This document shows, one piece after another, positions 10,388 to 22,400 of a DNA stretch of 64,000 bases. A model generated the notes under the pieces. That model searched no databases and had not been told where the DNA came from. It saw nothing but the letters and a program-made list of their open reading frames with translations. Positions within the stretch are counted from its first letter, which is position 1, and every line of letters begins with the position of its first letter. Both the position numbers and the translations under genes were made by a program. Source of the stretch: Symbiodinium kawagutii (lineage: Eukaryota > Sar > Dinophyceae > Suessiales > Symbiodiniaceae); contig VSDK01015859.1 in NCBI GenBank assembly GCA_009767595.1, positions 224,964 through 288,963 on the forward strand. The letters run 5' to 3'.

Positions 10388-13300
10388 GTGAGCTGCTTAG
10401 ACACGGCGGTGCTGCATGTTGGTAGTTGTGAATCTCAAGCCATAGGGGGAATCCCGTTAACACATATGGATATATATGGATGGTTTATACGCTAAGTAAT
10501 GATGAAAACTTCGATTTTGTTGGGGTAGCCAGGTTTTTTGAGAAAGACCCATTTGGGTTGTTGGAGTTGCTTTGTTGCTTGATGTTTTCTTTATTTTTTC
10601 TGACTACCGTTGGGAATGTGTACGCCAATGCTGAATTCGATCAACCGAAAATGCGGAAGGGGAACATCCCATCAAAAAACAGTTCGGTCATTTCTCGGAT
10701 GTTCATCAAGGGTTCAGGGCATTGATCCGCTGCCATATCATCTACACTGAGCACGCACTTGATGATAGGTGAGACATAAATGAGACACATCCATGAGTTG
10801 ATGTTTTGAACAGTAGCAAACGGAAAGCGTGTTGAAACAGCCATGCTGAAGAAAGAGTTTCTGTGGGCTTTGCACACATCATTGCCAGTGAGTCACCCTC
10901 CAACTCGCGCCACCTCCCAGAGGATTGTTGCCAGCTTCTGCGTGCTCAACTGCAAGATGCAGCAGCGCAGGCTGCAGCATCCGCGAGAGCATCATGTGCC
11001 ACTGATATCATATGACATCACTGATAAATTGGTAGAACCGTATTTAAGATCTACTATATATATATATACTTAAATGCAGCATATTGCATCGATTAATGTG
11101 TTTTTTGATTTATCATATTTGATGCTCGTTGTATACTCACTACTAGTCATTTGTTCGTTCTCATGATTGTTGTGGGTGTTCTTCACCGACCGTAGGATAG
11201 AGTCGACTACGGTTCGATTCGAAATGCAGGAGTGGTGTGATATTCCTCATGGTTGATAGGGATACTTATAACTCCATTGGTTGATTTCATCATTTGGCTG
11301 TCGGTCAGTTCACCCTCTACCCCTGGTTCCCTCATCATTAACCATTGTTTTTCTCATTAATTATTATTGGTCATTATCCCCCATGAAATTGGTTGGTTAA
11401 AACCTGGACCCATAGCCATTTGGTGCGTGAGCGAACCATCAACCAATGGTCATGCCATGGGCCCAGGAGGCCTACCATGTCGCTGCGGTATGCTGAACTG
11501 GACTCATTGGAATGATCAGCCATGGTTGGATTCCCATTCAAACACCACTTGCAACGGTGACAACTCACTGCATAGTCTGTCAAATACTTTGGACGGAATT
11601 CCTGGAATTAGGCTCAGAATGGTATGAACTCTCTAAATGTATTCTATACTGTATATGGGTAGGTAGATAGATAAATACGTAGATAGATAGATAGATAGTA
11701 AGATAGATAGATAAGTCAAACTTATTGATTGATCACCAATCATGGTCACAAGTTGACCAAGCACGATCATTGGTGTTAAACTTGATGATTGGTCAATGAT
11801 CATGAGACATGATGGTGGATCTTGGTGCAAAATGATTAATTGAGCATGGTCAATATCGATGATTAATAATGATTCATGTTGGTAAGGGCGAAATGGCCGC
11901 AAGGACAAAGTAGTGAGGTTCGCCACATGTGCAATCAAGCAAGTGATTTTCCAGTGTTAACCATACTTATCACCATGATTAACCATAGGAAACCATATAA
12001 AACACATGTGATTTTCTAGTGTCAACTGTCATAGCACATAATAGCCGGGACGAATATCAACCATGATTCGGCTGGCAGGTCATCTCCTGTTGCCAATCCT
12101 GGCTAGTCATGATTGACCGAAGGCGATCATGGCCGGTGTGACTGACGATAGTGATATCCTTCATGGATCAATGATGGCCAATCGTGGTTAAAGTTGTAAG
12201 GAATTTAGGGTTTTATAGTGGTTTCATCGGAATTTATCAGGATTTCTCCAATCATGGTAAATTAATAATAAAAGTTGTTGAACAATGGAAAAATTGCTAT
12301 CATGCCGGAATTATTAGGCTATCATGACAAAGAAAGTTATTGAAGAATAGCTGGATAGCCAGTGGGACAGGATATCCAACTATATCCTCCATTGATCATA
12401 GATAGTTGGAATTTGTTTAGCAGTGCTACCGATGGAATGACAAGTTATACACTATGCCACCCATCACAGTAGCAATGGCAACCAACCCGTTGTGGAAGGA
12501 GTTGGGCTGCCCGGAATGTGTGCCGTGGCGACGTTGGCTCAAGTCGGGGGCAGGTGGTGGCCATGGAGGAACTCACCCATGATGTCCTTGTTTCTTGATC
12601 AATTTCTTGGCTTCTCAGTTTCCAATAGATCAACAAACACGATCATCAAACTAGTTGATAACACCAATTCTCTCAACTTCGGGGATTTATCAACTCCCAT
12701 TGATATCAACTGGCTGTGTGTTGAAATTCAGAAACACCAAATGCGTGACATGACTTCCAATCATCAAAATACTGCGTTTCCTCAACTACAAAGTGGGCCC
12801 TAGCAGGTTTTACTCTAGTCCTATCTACCAAACTTGGTACCTCCAAGCTGAGTTAAGACAGACTCTGGCGAACTTACCCTACCTTGGGCTCCAAAATGAT
12901 AGGTCTGCAACTCGGCGCAAGCCGCTACGGTAGCCTTGCTGAAAATGAAGCGCCGCCCCTAAGACGTGCGCCATGGCCGGCTGCCTACGACTTCTATGTC
13001 AGGTCTTCATTTGGTGCCAGGGCCCAAGAGACACCGGGCCAGGGGGTCCTATGGTACCTGGCGCTTGAGACCCGCCGAAGCCATGCTGAATACCATGCTG
13101 GAAATGTTCCCATTCTAACGGTGGTAGTTCATCCATACCCTTCCAGTTAGATCGATACAAATTAGGTCACCAACCTCAAACAACAATGGTAGAAACCAGC
13201 TGGGTAAAGCATTGATTCAATCATTGACAGGCTGATGTGTTGCCAACCAAGTATCTCCGCGACCAGATTGTTGGTGTGTTTGGTGCTTTTAGTTTGATTC

Positions 13301-13488
13301 TTATGGGTATGATCAATCCCCATGAGAAAGGAAGGGAATTCTTCTACATATACTGAAAAACAGCCGAAATGAGTGGAATACCTTCTCCGTGATGACTGGG
13401 CAAACTACTGTCGGGACGAAAGTGGGCATGTCCAATCATGGCTTATCTGAGAAGAAGAAGATGATTTCAAGAACCATCAAATTTTCAG
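10388..13488. other. long intron-like span
   Basis: Mostly AT-rich repetitive sequence with a (TAGA)n tract at about 11664-11715 and one family C MITE. Weak CpG-bearing patches at 11461-11500 (QEAYHVAA on +), 12490-12566 and 12880-13110 may be exons, but frames are ambiguous and no firm splice pair is visible. Confidence 0.35.
11294..11423 (+). mobile_element. MITE-like element, family C copy 1
   Basis: Runs from GGCTGTCGGTCAGTTCACC to GGACCCATAGCC, with the internal blocks TGGTTCCCTCATCATTAACC and CCCCCATGAAATTGGTT seen in the other family C copies. It is about 130 bp and non-coding. Confidence 0.6.
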
Positions 13489-13643
13489 ATGTGGCTGTGG
13501 GTCAGTTCACCCCTTAGTCCCCCTGGTTCCCCTATCATTTACCATTGTTTTCCTTATGAGTTTGTTGGAGATTTTCCCCATGTACGTTGGTTGATTAACT
13601 TTCCCCCATGAAATTGGTTAACTGCTTGACCCACAGCCATATA
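13489..13643 (+). mobile_element. MITE-like element, family C copy 2
   Basis: The left end GTGGCTGTGGGTCAGTTCAC and the right end GCTTGACCCACAGCCATAT are inverted copies. A second partial right half follows at about 13680-13740 (CCCCCATGAAATTGGTTAAC to GACCCACAGC), ending 30 bp before an exon candidate. Confidence 0.65.
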
Positions 13644-13770
13644 GATGGTATATCCATGTATATCCACTACTATTGTTGGTTATCATCCCCACTCATTATC
13701 CCCCATGAAATTGGTTAACTGCTTGACCCACAGCGCCATGTTTCTTCAGCCATGGCCCCCACTCCCACAG

Positions 13771-13865
13771 GAACCAACGAGCGATGGCCCCGGGACTGGC
13801 GCATCTCAGGCACCGCAAGGTCCACGTCAGTCACGAAGGGCGACGCCCCGATTCTCCGGCGGGAG
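13771..13865 (+). CDS. candidate 95-nt exon
   Basis: The pyrimidine-rich acceptor is ACTCCCACAG and the canonical donor GTGAGCC. The preferred frame contains NERWPRDWRISGTARS and ends PILRRE. A second frame (EPTSDGPGTGASQAPQG) is also open, so the product is uncertain. It follows a partial family C MITE. Confidence 0.5.
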
Positions 13866-14319
13866 GTGAGCCATGGGTGAGCTCGTCGTGAATGACGTTC
13901 GCTCGGGGCAGCAAGTAAGGCAAGACAAGCAGAACTTGTTGGGACTAAAGAATGGACTGTATCATATTGGTATCTTATAATCCATAATTAAGTTCATTGA
14001 TGTTCATTGAACTTATTGGGACTTGATACTGTTTGTGAATAAGAAACAATGAAACTATGTCAGCAGAACTTGATACTGCAGGTTCATGATCAGAAACAAT
14101 GAACGAAATGAATGATGGATGGCAGTTCGTAGACTCTCGAAAAATGAATCCCGGAGACTCCATATATGAAACCCAGAGATCATCGCTTCACATTGTGTAC
14201 ACGATGTTTTACAAAGTGATGTTTACAGAATGCAACTTCCAAACATGCGAGTATAGATGAAATTGCACATGCACACACACACACATGTTTTATTTTCCAT
14301 TTATATGAGTATATGGTAT

Positions 14320-14413
14320 GGTGGTTTGATTGACATTTTGATTTTCCTTGTAATCATTAACAAATCGTTGGTGACAAATATCATTTTCACAGGGGCGGTT
14401 CAACCACCAACCG
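14320..14413. mobile_element. MITE-like element, family A copy 2
   Basis: GGTGGTTTGATTGACATTTT on the left and GGCGGTTCAACCACCAACC on the right, with the AACAAAT-GTTGGTGAC core. It ends 31 bp before the acceptor AG of an exon candidate. Confidence 0.65.
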
Positions 14414-14444
14414 GTCTAGATTTCCATGCTTCAAACGTATGTAG

Positions 14445-14502
14445 CCCGGGGTTCCCCTGCTGCACCGCCAGCTCTACACATCGGGTGCCACCAACGCCAT
14501 CG
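14445..14502 (+). CDS. candidate 58-nt exon
   Basis: The acceptor ends in CGTATGTAG and the donor is a canonical GTGAGG. The frame contains LLHRQLYTSGATNA. The open frame continues past the donor to about 14540, so the exon may be longer. CpG-rich against AT-rich flanks. Confidence 0.45.
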
Positions 14503-14675
14503 GTGAGGTGCGACCACGGTTGGCAGATGATACAAGCAGGATTTTGATCATAGGTCATCCATCTCATAGGTTTTATAGGGATACCATGGTTGATTGTTAG
14601 ATTGTTAGTTAATAATGGTTAATAATACGAATAATAGGGGATAATAACCAACTAACAATGGTGAAACAACTACTG

Positions 14676-14771
14676 GCCGGTGGTTTCAAACATGTTTTTT
14701 ATTTTGCCCTATAGTAACCATTAACAAATGGTTCGTTGACTAACATTTTTCACAGGGGTTGAAACCACCAA
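14676..14771. mobile_element. MITE-like element, family A copy 3
   Basis: The ends GGTGGTTTCAAACAT and GGGGTTGAAACCACC are perfect inverted copies over at least 12 bp. The core TTAACAAATGGTTCGTTGAC is shared with the family. Confidence 0.7.
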
Positions 14772-16252
14772 GCATTGATGGATCATGATAATTGAGGATC
14801 ACGAGTATTAGTTGCTATGGAATTCATGATGGTTGAGGATAATTCATCCCTAGTGCTCCAGTGCATACAACTATACACTTGTATTATATATATATATTTA
14901 TATACGTAATATGCTGGATATATGTTCTTGTTACTTCATTGAGTACTGTATGTTTTCATGCATTTATACAATTACATAGGGAGTGGAATCCAATAGATCT
15001 AGTAGTGTGAATGATTGATATTAGCCACTATTTGTCAATGCAGATCATATTTTCACCGTTCACCTTGATACAGGTTGATCCGTGTTACTTGCATTGTTCC
15101 TTTTCCATGATCAGTATCAGTGGTTACACGATAGTGACTGTGTTCAAAGATCAGTATACCACGATACCAGTAAGAACAAGGAATGGAAGCCACTGCTATC
15201 ATTATTGACCACCATTTTCTTTATCACAGTTCCCACGTTTTTTTCGCAAAGTGGTTGTTTCATTCTGATCCTGGTACTCATCGTCAAACCTCCTGCATCA
15301 GCATGACCCGGCTTCTTATTGAGGTTTCCATTGGTGAAAACACATACAGAAAAAGGTTGTGTTTTGGTAGATGGTGTTTTGTTTGCCTGGTTTCAATTCA
15401 GTGTTGTTCACTTCGTGGTTTCAATGCAAAACGCACACAAATCCCAATATGTTTGTTTGGATTGGAAACAGCAAAATCCAGGATGGCCAACATTTTGAAG
15501 TCATTATCAATTATTGTTATTGTTGGTGGTTCTGTTTGTTTGTGTATCTGTAAACCTGAACTGGATGATGACTGCTGCATGGCTATCCAAACAAACCGTG
15601 GCTATTGTTGATGTGTTCACACCGTGGTGCCCGCAAAACAGATGCAACGACAGGTTGATGCGGATGGCGACCACATGATTGTGTCAGAGTGCAGCGACAC
15701 TCAGAGGCTTGTCCAGTTGCCATGGATCAAGATGTTGCACCCACAGAGAGGGGGAGGAATCTTGATTTGCCTATGTTTTTCGAAAATGCGCATAATATTT
15801 GCCAACACATTTTTTTGCCTGAGTATCAGTGTCATGAGTCTTATCTATCTTTGGTTGATTATGTCATGTTTTGTTTACTTATCCTGAATGTTGTGTGTCT
15901 ATAAATATATGTTTCATTAGAAGTTATATTTATATTATTCATTGATACTTACACTTACTCCATCTCGAGTTACATGCAACTATATTGTGTTTGATGTTCA
16001 TGATATATCATCATATTGATTTGGATGCGTAACTACATTCATATGAGAGCTAGTGAGAACGTCATCAGCATATACCAATTATCAATACAATTTTGCGTAT
16101 ATACTGAATTGCTTAACATGTCGTTGCACATTGAACGAACACATAGTAATAGTGATACTTAGATGATCTTGGCCATGGAATAGTCAAGCTGCAATCATTT
16201 TACCACCTCATACCACCACACACTTGCTTGTATTCCAAACTCTTTCGCGCAG
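14772..16252. other. intron-like DNA
   Basis: AT-rich sequence with TA runs and TTGTTGTT words. The overlapping + strand ORFs at 15011-15904 are open mainly through low complexity, and I see no splice-bounded exon in them. Confidence 0.35.
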
Positions 16253-16320
16253 GGGAACTTTGGACTTCGCGGAATGCCGNNNNNNNNNNAAGCGTCACCC
16301 TGCTGAGTCGGGGTGGTTTA
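16253..16320 (+). CDS. exon candidate interrupted by a gap
   Basis: The acceptor TTTCGCGCAG precedes GNFGLRGMP. Ten Ns (16280-16289) follow, then a CpG-rich run reading KRHPAESGWFSDGEP. The two halves may belong to one exon of unknown true length. The right boundary is uncertain. Confidence 0.35.
16280..16289. other. assembly gap (10 N)
   Basis: Ten consecutive Ns, probably a placeholder for unknown length. Confidence 0.99.
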
Positions 16321-16906
16321 GTGATGGCGAGCCGTGCGCTTAAACGTTTGGAATGATTGGTAGGAATGGTTCACTAGCGATTCATCAACGGTTAATGGTT
16401 AAGTAGTGGTTAACTAGTGGTTAACTCACGTTTGACTAATGATTGATGAATGGTTGGTCAGTGATTAAGCATGGGAAATAATTGCAAATAGTGGTTAAGT
16501 ACTTCTGCAACATGATGGCTGATCAATAAATAGTGGTTAAGAAAGGGTCTTGATGGTTGAGTGATGGTTGTTTGATGGCTATATCATGGTTGCTTGATGG
16601 TTAATTGAGGGTTGTTTGATGGTCAATGATGTCAATTTATGAATTTAATGTTGCTCAATTATTAATGGTTCATGCTTATTTTGATCAGCGTGTTGATCAA
16701 TGGTTTATTAGATCACGGTTGATGATCATAGATCTTTAATGATGCTTACTCATGAAAAACATATGATTAGGCATTGTGATGAATCATGTTGGCTAATGAG
16801 CTTCGGTAGCGGGTGGTCGATCAATGGTAAGTGATGTTTCTGTGATAAACAAAAGGGTCGACGATCACCTGGATAGTTGGAATCATCACAGATCATCGGC
16901 GCCACA

Positions 16907-17040
16907 ATATGGCCATGGGTCAAGCAGTTAACCAACCCATAAGGGGGGATAGTAACTAGCAAGAGTAGAGAAACCAATCCAATGGTTAATGATATGGGAA
17001 CCAGGGGGACTAAGGGTGAACTGACCCACTGCCATATGGA
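16907..17040 (-). mobile_element. MITE-like element, family C copy 3
   Basis: ATATGGCCATGGGTCAAGC on the left and CTGACCCACTGCCATATGG on the right form terminal inverted repeats. The internal blocks GTTAATGATATGGGAACCAG and GGGGGACTAAGGGTGAAC are the reverse of copies 1 and 2. Confidence 0.75.
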
Positions 17041-17780
17041 TACGAACAATAATTGCAGGAGCACAAAGATACAGTCCTAACATGGAATCAACCTGCCAAA
17101 GTCAACAATTCGGCTAGTGAGTAGGGATGCTAAACTGCAGCAAGGATGATTTTCGTTGGCACCTTACGCCCCAGATGACACAGTCGCTTCTTTGACCTCT
17201 CTATAACTGGTCCCGCAAGCCGAAGGGCCGGCTACCAAGACATGCGGCCCACTGTTGTTTACCCTTTGCTCATCTAGCATTGCGATCTCCACGGGGAAAA
17301 AAAGTTTCCAAGAGTTGGCAATGATCTACTTATATAAATGCCTGGCAGTTTTGCTTACTCCTTGTTGAATGAGGCTACCAGCTGATTTAGCCAAACGTTC
17401 TGATGTGTTTATGATTGCTTGGCTGACAAACGACCTATAAAACAGTATCCGGATATGGCTATTAATCAAAAGCCCGTACCCTGGTGAACACCCTCAATAC
17501 TGACCAAACTAGTCTTTGTTGAGTTGTTCACCTCATTTTTGGATGGTCAACAGTGACCCCTCTTCATATAGGACCTGGGAGATTTTGAGCCAGATCAGCT
17601 TGGGAACCTATCCGGCACCCTTCCAAGAAATTCCATCACATCGTTGCTTTTGCTGGGGACCCGAAACACTGGGCCCAAACATTGATCATCACTAGCTAAC
17701 TGGGGACCAACCCAAGTTGTTCCACGTTGATCCCATCTAACATTTTACTGAACCTGGAACCTTCTCCTTTAGTACAGAAC

Positions 17781-17835
17781 TAGTTGGTTGAGTTACAAAC
17801 ATATTTTTCAGAGGGGCAGTTCAACCACCAACCAG
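17781..17835. mobile_element. partial family A element
   Basis: Right half only: GTTGGTTGAGTTACAAACAT to GGGGCAGTTCAACCACCAACC. Confidence 0.5.
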
Positions 17836-17982
17836 AAAATAATCATCTACCATTATAACTATAACTATCTAAGCAGTAGTAACCACTAATGATCTGTACT
17901 GGCAGTACTAATGAGCAGTACCGGCCACTATTGAACCATTTTCCCCATCTCAACCATTAACTAATAACCATAATAACCATTT

Positions 17983-18085
17983 GATTGGTTGTTTCAAACA
18001 TTTGTTATTTTCCCAAACGCAGTCATTAACAATTGGTTGGTTGACAAACATATTTTTCATGACGGGGTGGTTCAACCACCAACCA
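17983..18085. mobile_element. MITE-like element, family A copy 4
   Basis: GATTGGTTGTTTCAAACAT on the left and GTGGTTCAACCACCAACC on the right, core TTAACAATTGGTTGGTTGAC. It sits about 200 bp after the partial copy. Confidence 0.65.
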
Positions 18086-18236
18086 GATAATGATCATTAT
18101 CAACCATTATCACCATATTTATATAACCATTATTAATCGCTAGTTAACCATGGTTGGTTCAGCCACCAACCAACCCCTGCTTCATCGCCACTCACCAACC
18201 AGAGCATCCACTCCCTTCGTCGTCGGTGCTCCGCAG

Positions 18237-18339
18237 GTCTGGGACTTTCGTTCCACATCGGAGCTCCGTCCGCCGGGTGTCGCCGGTGTCGCGACCCGTG
18301 GCCCAGCTGATCCATGCCCGTGGTCGCGCCGTGGGTCCG
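18237..18339 (+). CDS. candidate exon, GC-rich
   Basis: The acceptor is GTGCTCCGCAG and the donor GTGGTT. The longest frame contains VSPVSRPVAQLIHARGRAVG. A second frame (VWDFRSTSELRPPG) is also open. It is the most CpG-rich patch between 14.5 and 20 kb, and family A elements flank it on both sides. Confidence 0.4.
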
Positions 18340-18499
18340 GTGGTTGATGGGCGAACATGGGGGAACCAACCACGCTGGTGGATACTGATGGTAGATGATG
18401 GCGCTCGTTGGTGGTTTGATTATGTTTGATTGACATTTTTCATGGGGAATTTTAATGCTTCATGATAATGATAAATGATACCAGAAGAAGCTAAAGCCC

Positions 18500-19105
18500 C
18501 CTGAATTTATGGTACTTGAGAAAAAGACGGTATTTTTTTGAAAAAGACGGTATTTCCAAAAATGTGGGTTTTTGCAAATTCATCAAATTCCAGATTCTTG
18601 TGTATATCATCATACAATACGTTGAACATGGATGATCAAAGAGGATCTTACTATTCGAGTCAACGAACTCGCATAATAGCCCAAGTGTTCTGGAGGTAAA
18701 GAACCCATATTTTTAGTACGGCTTAGTACGGCTTAGTACCGGATAAATACGGGTTTAATACGGCTTAGGAAATACGGTATTTTTGGTGGTTTAGAAAAGT
18801 ACGGGTTTTGTTCGGGATAAATACGGGTTAGTTCAGGATAGATACGGGTTGTTCGGGATAGGCATGTTTTCGACCCAAAAAATATTTATAAACCATTGCG
18901 TACGTTGAAGTAACAAGAGAATGGGGAACAATGGGCAATATGAGCAGCTTAAAACCATATAATAACATAAAATAATCAAGTAATATTCCCAAAACACGAT
19001 TCTTGGGGAAAATAGGAGTTCTTTGTGAAAGACGGTATTTTCACCTAAAGTACGGTATCTCTTGAGAAAAGACGGTCTTTTGACCTGGGGCCCATAAAAA
19101 TGTGG
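18500..19105. repeat. TACGG-rich repeat block
   Basis: GAAAAAGACGGTATT occurs twice near 18525-18556. TACGGCTTAG units lie at 18715-18775 and ATACGGGTT units at 18745-18850. AAAGACGGTATTTT and AAGACGGTCTTTTGACC occur at 19028-19083. No coding frame is visible. It may be a decayed element of about 600 bp or a satellite. Confidence 0.55.
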
Positions 19106-19825
19106 TCTTGAGCCTGTATAGGTAAGTCATAACAACAATGATAACCCTAATAATGGGTAATAAATAAAAACAATAATATTAATAGTAACAATAATGATAG
19201 TAATAATAATGATAATAATAGTATACAGTAATAATTTATAGAGTTAATCAACAAAGATAGTGTTGAACAACTACTAGTTTTTGGTTTGATTGACATTTTG
19301 AGAATTTTCCCTAGTAACACTGCAACACCTGCTGAAAATTCCGGGAAAGATCAGTGGTTTTATAGATGATAGATTTTCGATGCAAGCAGATTGGCTTACC
19401 AGAATGTAACTTGCCAACAAGATAGGCCCCTAGCTTGCTTTGCCCGTTGGTTTAGAACTGGAATAACTGTCATTTATGGTAGATATAAGTAATTACAATT
19501 AAGTGGCATATCAGCCAACTTATTACTGCCGAGGGCCGGCCTTGCCGGAATGATTCTACAGGATACGGTATTACTATTTTGCTTGTCTGAAAGATTTCAA
19601 TGACATCTGGGCCTGTAAGAATTCAGACGGATCGCGGACATCTTCGAGAATGCTGTACCCCCAAGCCATGCTAAATTGATTGCTTTTAGGTGACAAATTT
19701 GGGTATGGATCCAATAGGAGAAGTCCCAGGGTGGATCACAAGACTCTGACCATTGGGCGGATGTTTGTCCAACTTTGAAGCTTGACTTGCCGCTTTTCAA
19801 ACTTTGAACCTGTCATACCTTGAAG

Positions 19826-19902
19826 CCACGACAAAGAGGCTTGAAACCGAGCCATTCTTAGTCCAGGAACTCAAGCGCAGTCATGATCAAGTTCTTCAAC
19901 AA
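19826..19902 (+). CDS. candidate exon, coiled-coil-like
   Basis: Reads TTKRLETEPFLVQELK, then RSHDQVLQQ, and ends at the donor GTACAA. The acceptor is CATACCTTGAAG. The frame stays open upstream to about 19807 and downstream to 20022, where SLDDWFREAIALGERA may be a second exon before TGA. Helical and charged. Confidence 0.45.
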
Positions 19903-20380
19903 GTACAACTGTTGCTGCATTTTTTCTGGTTCCAGCCTGGTCCATCATGTAATATCTCTAGCTGGCGTTCAAGCCTGGATGATTGGTTTCGCGAGGCCAT
20001 AGCTTTGGGAGAGCGAGCATGACGAGCATGTGGTGCCTTGTACCAGCTACTTATGGCCATAGTTGGCGGTGCCTCTACCATTGCCATAGTGTTCATCATT
20101 GTAAACCAGCAGAAGCATGAAGCATAATTGGCCGTCGATATATCTGAGCGTTGAACATCGCCACTGGCCGTCACCAACCATCGATGTTTTATCTGACCTT
20201 TCTCTGTAGCCATGTTCAACCACTGGTAATGCTTGTGTAGCCAGTTTTAACCATCTAATGGTTATATCACCCATCCTTGAAACTTTTAGCCATTATCATG
20301 ATATCATGATATAGTAATCCTGAACAAACACCACCAGCCACCATGACAGGCACAGCGTTGTGGTAGCTCCTTGATGTCAG

Positions 20381-20442
20381 CTGAGGTTGGGACGGCCTGT
20401 TGTCACCTTTAACGGCGCGGCGGGTAAGGATGGTGCGCCCAG
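20381..20442 (+). CDS. candidate 62-nt exon
   Basis: The acceptor is CTTGATGTCAG and the donor GTGAACTG after CCCAG. The frame reads LRLGRPVVTFNGAAGKDGAP. The function is unknown. Composition differs clearly from its flanks. Confidence 0.45.
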
Positions 20443-20666
20443 GTGAACTGTGCCGGTGAATGAGCAATCATGGTGAACCGCATCTTTTTGGTGTTCCAGG
20501 GTGTGAGCCGTTATTTGGTGGTTCACCAGTCATGATATTTCTCATCTTCACCCTGGTGACGCAAACAATGGTACCAATGAAAGATGAGTCGTGGTATGGT
20601 CCATGGTGACCATGCTTGATCACTTAGCCTTCGTAATGGTATTGCTGAGAATATGCCAACCAGCAG

Positions 20667-20760
20667 AGATGTACCACGGAGAACGTTGATGGTGAAGGAT
20701 GGATACTCCCAAGCGGATGAGCAGCTTGTCAGATCATTGCGTTTGACACAAGGGCGGTCC
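20667..20760 (+). CDS. candidate exon
   Basis: Follows CCAACCAGCAG and reads DVPRRTLMVKDGYSQADEQL, then VRSLRLTQG. The right boundary is uncertain because the frame stays open to 21069. An antisense ORF exists but has weaker splice support. Confidence 0.35.
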
Positions 20761-21606
20761 CCACATATCCGATGTTTGTCCATGAAATCCACGAAAAAGG
20801 TGGGCGAATCGACGTGGCCACAACGAAACCCATGGATGTCAATGATTTGGGTATTGCATGTTATTTCTAAGAATCATGAGAACCATGGTTTGCACAACAC
20901 TTTGTCAGCTGCCAAACCTTTGACGATTTGTTGGGGAGCTGACGGGTCGTTCAAGGGAACATTTTATGACAATTTCGGAGATGCCATACACCCAGCAACC
21001 AAGATGATTGCCTTTGTGAGAAGCAGCTACCATCTGTCGTGGTGCCACCATGTAGTCACCCTGGTGTAAAGTCGGTCAGCATGAATAATGGACTCGGAGA
21101 CTTTTGTCTCAGCTGTTCAATCACTTATTTGTTCAGAAACTCATTTGTAACTGTGCTTGAGCTATGCAACAAGCAGCAAGCATTTGGTATCCTTGTAGCG
21201 CGATGACAGGCAATCCTTGTATCATCCAAAAACAGGCAGGTATTGTATTTTGTTTGCCAGTTTTTGAAGGTTTGGCATCCTTGTAGCACGATGATGCTCA
21301 TCGTTTCGGGCGCAGTAGATCTTCTCAGTAACCTCAAGCAGATGCGCTACGAAATATGGCCGTCCAGGATGATCAAATCTTGTCACCAACACTTAGTATT
21401 GATTTATTTTTGGTTAATAAGCGGCTTATAAACGAGTCAATCCTGCTGGATTATCGACCAACATTTGCTAAAGCTGGTGAATATATTTCTTGGCAAGTTG
21501 TTCGATTAACCATGGTAACTCCTTCAAGTTGATTCATATGCAAGTTGATTCATATGGAAGTTACAGTAGCTATAGTTCTCATTATCTTCCAGACGTGGTG
21601 ACTTAG

Positions 21607-21762
21607 TCACAAATCAACGGCCTCAGCGCCGGCCACGGTGAACCCATCCTTGGTCCCGCAGTCGCCACAGGCTCCTTTACGAGCCTGGAAAAGGGCGGCA
21701 CACCTCTCTGTGTCAGCCGGGGCACCGAGGAGAGCCCCGCCATTGAAGCTTTGGCACCCGGG
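21607..21762 (+). CDS. long exon candidate ending at a MITE
   Basis: An open frame without a start codon runs from GACTTAG to the left end of a family C element. It contains GEPILGPAVATGSFTSLEKG and RGTEESPAIEALAPG. A later acceptor (GCCACAG at about 21670) would give a shorter exon in this or another frame. The exon/MITE contact at 21762 fits an introner boundary. Confidence 0.45.
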
Positions 21763-21985
21763 ATATGGCCATGGGTCAAGCTCTTAACCAACTAATGGCT
21801 TAACCAACCAACTAATGGAGGATAATTAATGACTAACAATACTAGGGAAACCCAATCTTAACCAATCAACTATTGGCTTAACCAACCAACAATGGGGGTT
21901 AATAACCAACAAAACTATAGGGAAAACAGCCTGGTTAATGATAGGGGAAGCAGGGGGACTAAGGGTTTTGACCCACTGCCATATG
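21762..21985 (-). mobile_element. MITE-like element, family C copy 4, enlarged
   Basis: ATATGGCCATGGGTCAAGC at the left and TTTTGACCCACTGCCATATG at the right. It is 224 bp because the CTTAACCAACCAACTAATGG block is repeated internally. It begins where the exon candidate at 21607 ends. Confidence 0.7.
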
Positions 21986-22284
21986 CCTCCAAGCCGAAAA
22001 GTTTGGAGTTTTGCAAGCTTGATTGGTGATTTGAGGGGTATTTGAGAAATACCCATATATGTTCCCATGCTGTATCATGATACACAATATATTACGAGTA
22101 TGCTAGAAGCGATAAACATCGTATGTCTAACAACTGCACTCTTTCGAGTTTTACTCATAACTGTTTTGGTTTCATCAACATGTCGTTTTATCATTGGCAT
22201 GCCATGCATCGCCTGCCAATTGTGGCGCCGTTTCCAAGGTCATAGCCTCAGGACAGTGGGTGGGCATGGCGGCACGACAGTCGT

Positions 22285-22400
22285 CGCTGCTTTTGTAGCT
22301 GCGGTGCACGGCTGCTGTGGTGGCTTTGGTTGTACTGGATGTCCTAAGCTACCTGTGGTGGCTTCGCTTGCGAGTTGAGTTGCATCATGACCAAAGTGTA
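22285..22400 (+). CDS. possible exon with hydrophobic stretch
   Basis: After GCTTTTGTAG one frame reads AAVVALVVLDVLSYLWWLRL, which would be a membrane helix. An alternative frame reads GCCGGFGCTGCPKLPVV. Frame choice is unresolved, so this is only a possible exon. Confidence 0.25.

Noticed and set aside
11211-11221. tRNA-like B box (GGTTCGATTCG)
   Set aside because: No A box or acceptor stem upstream.
15011-15904. Cluster of overlapping + strand ORFs taken as a gene
   Set aside because: Cys/Phe/Ile-rich, low complexity, several frames open together, no splice-bounded island.
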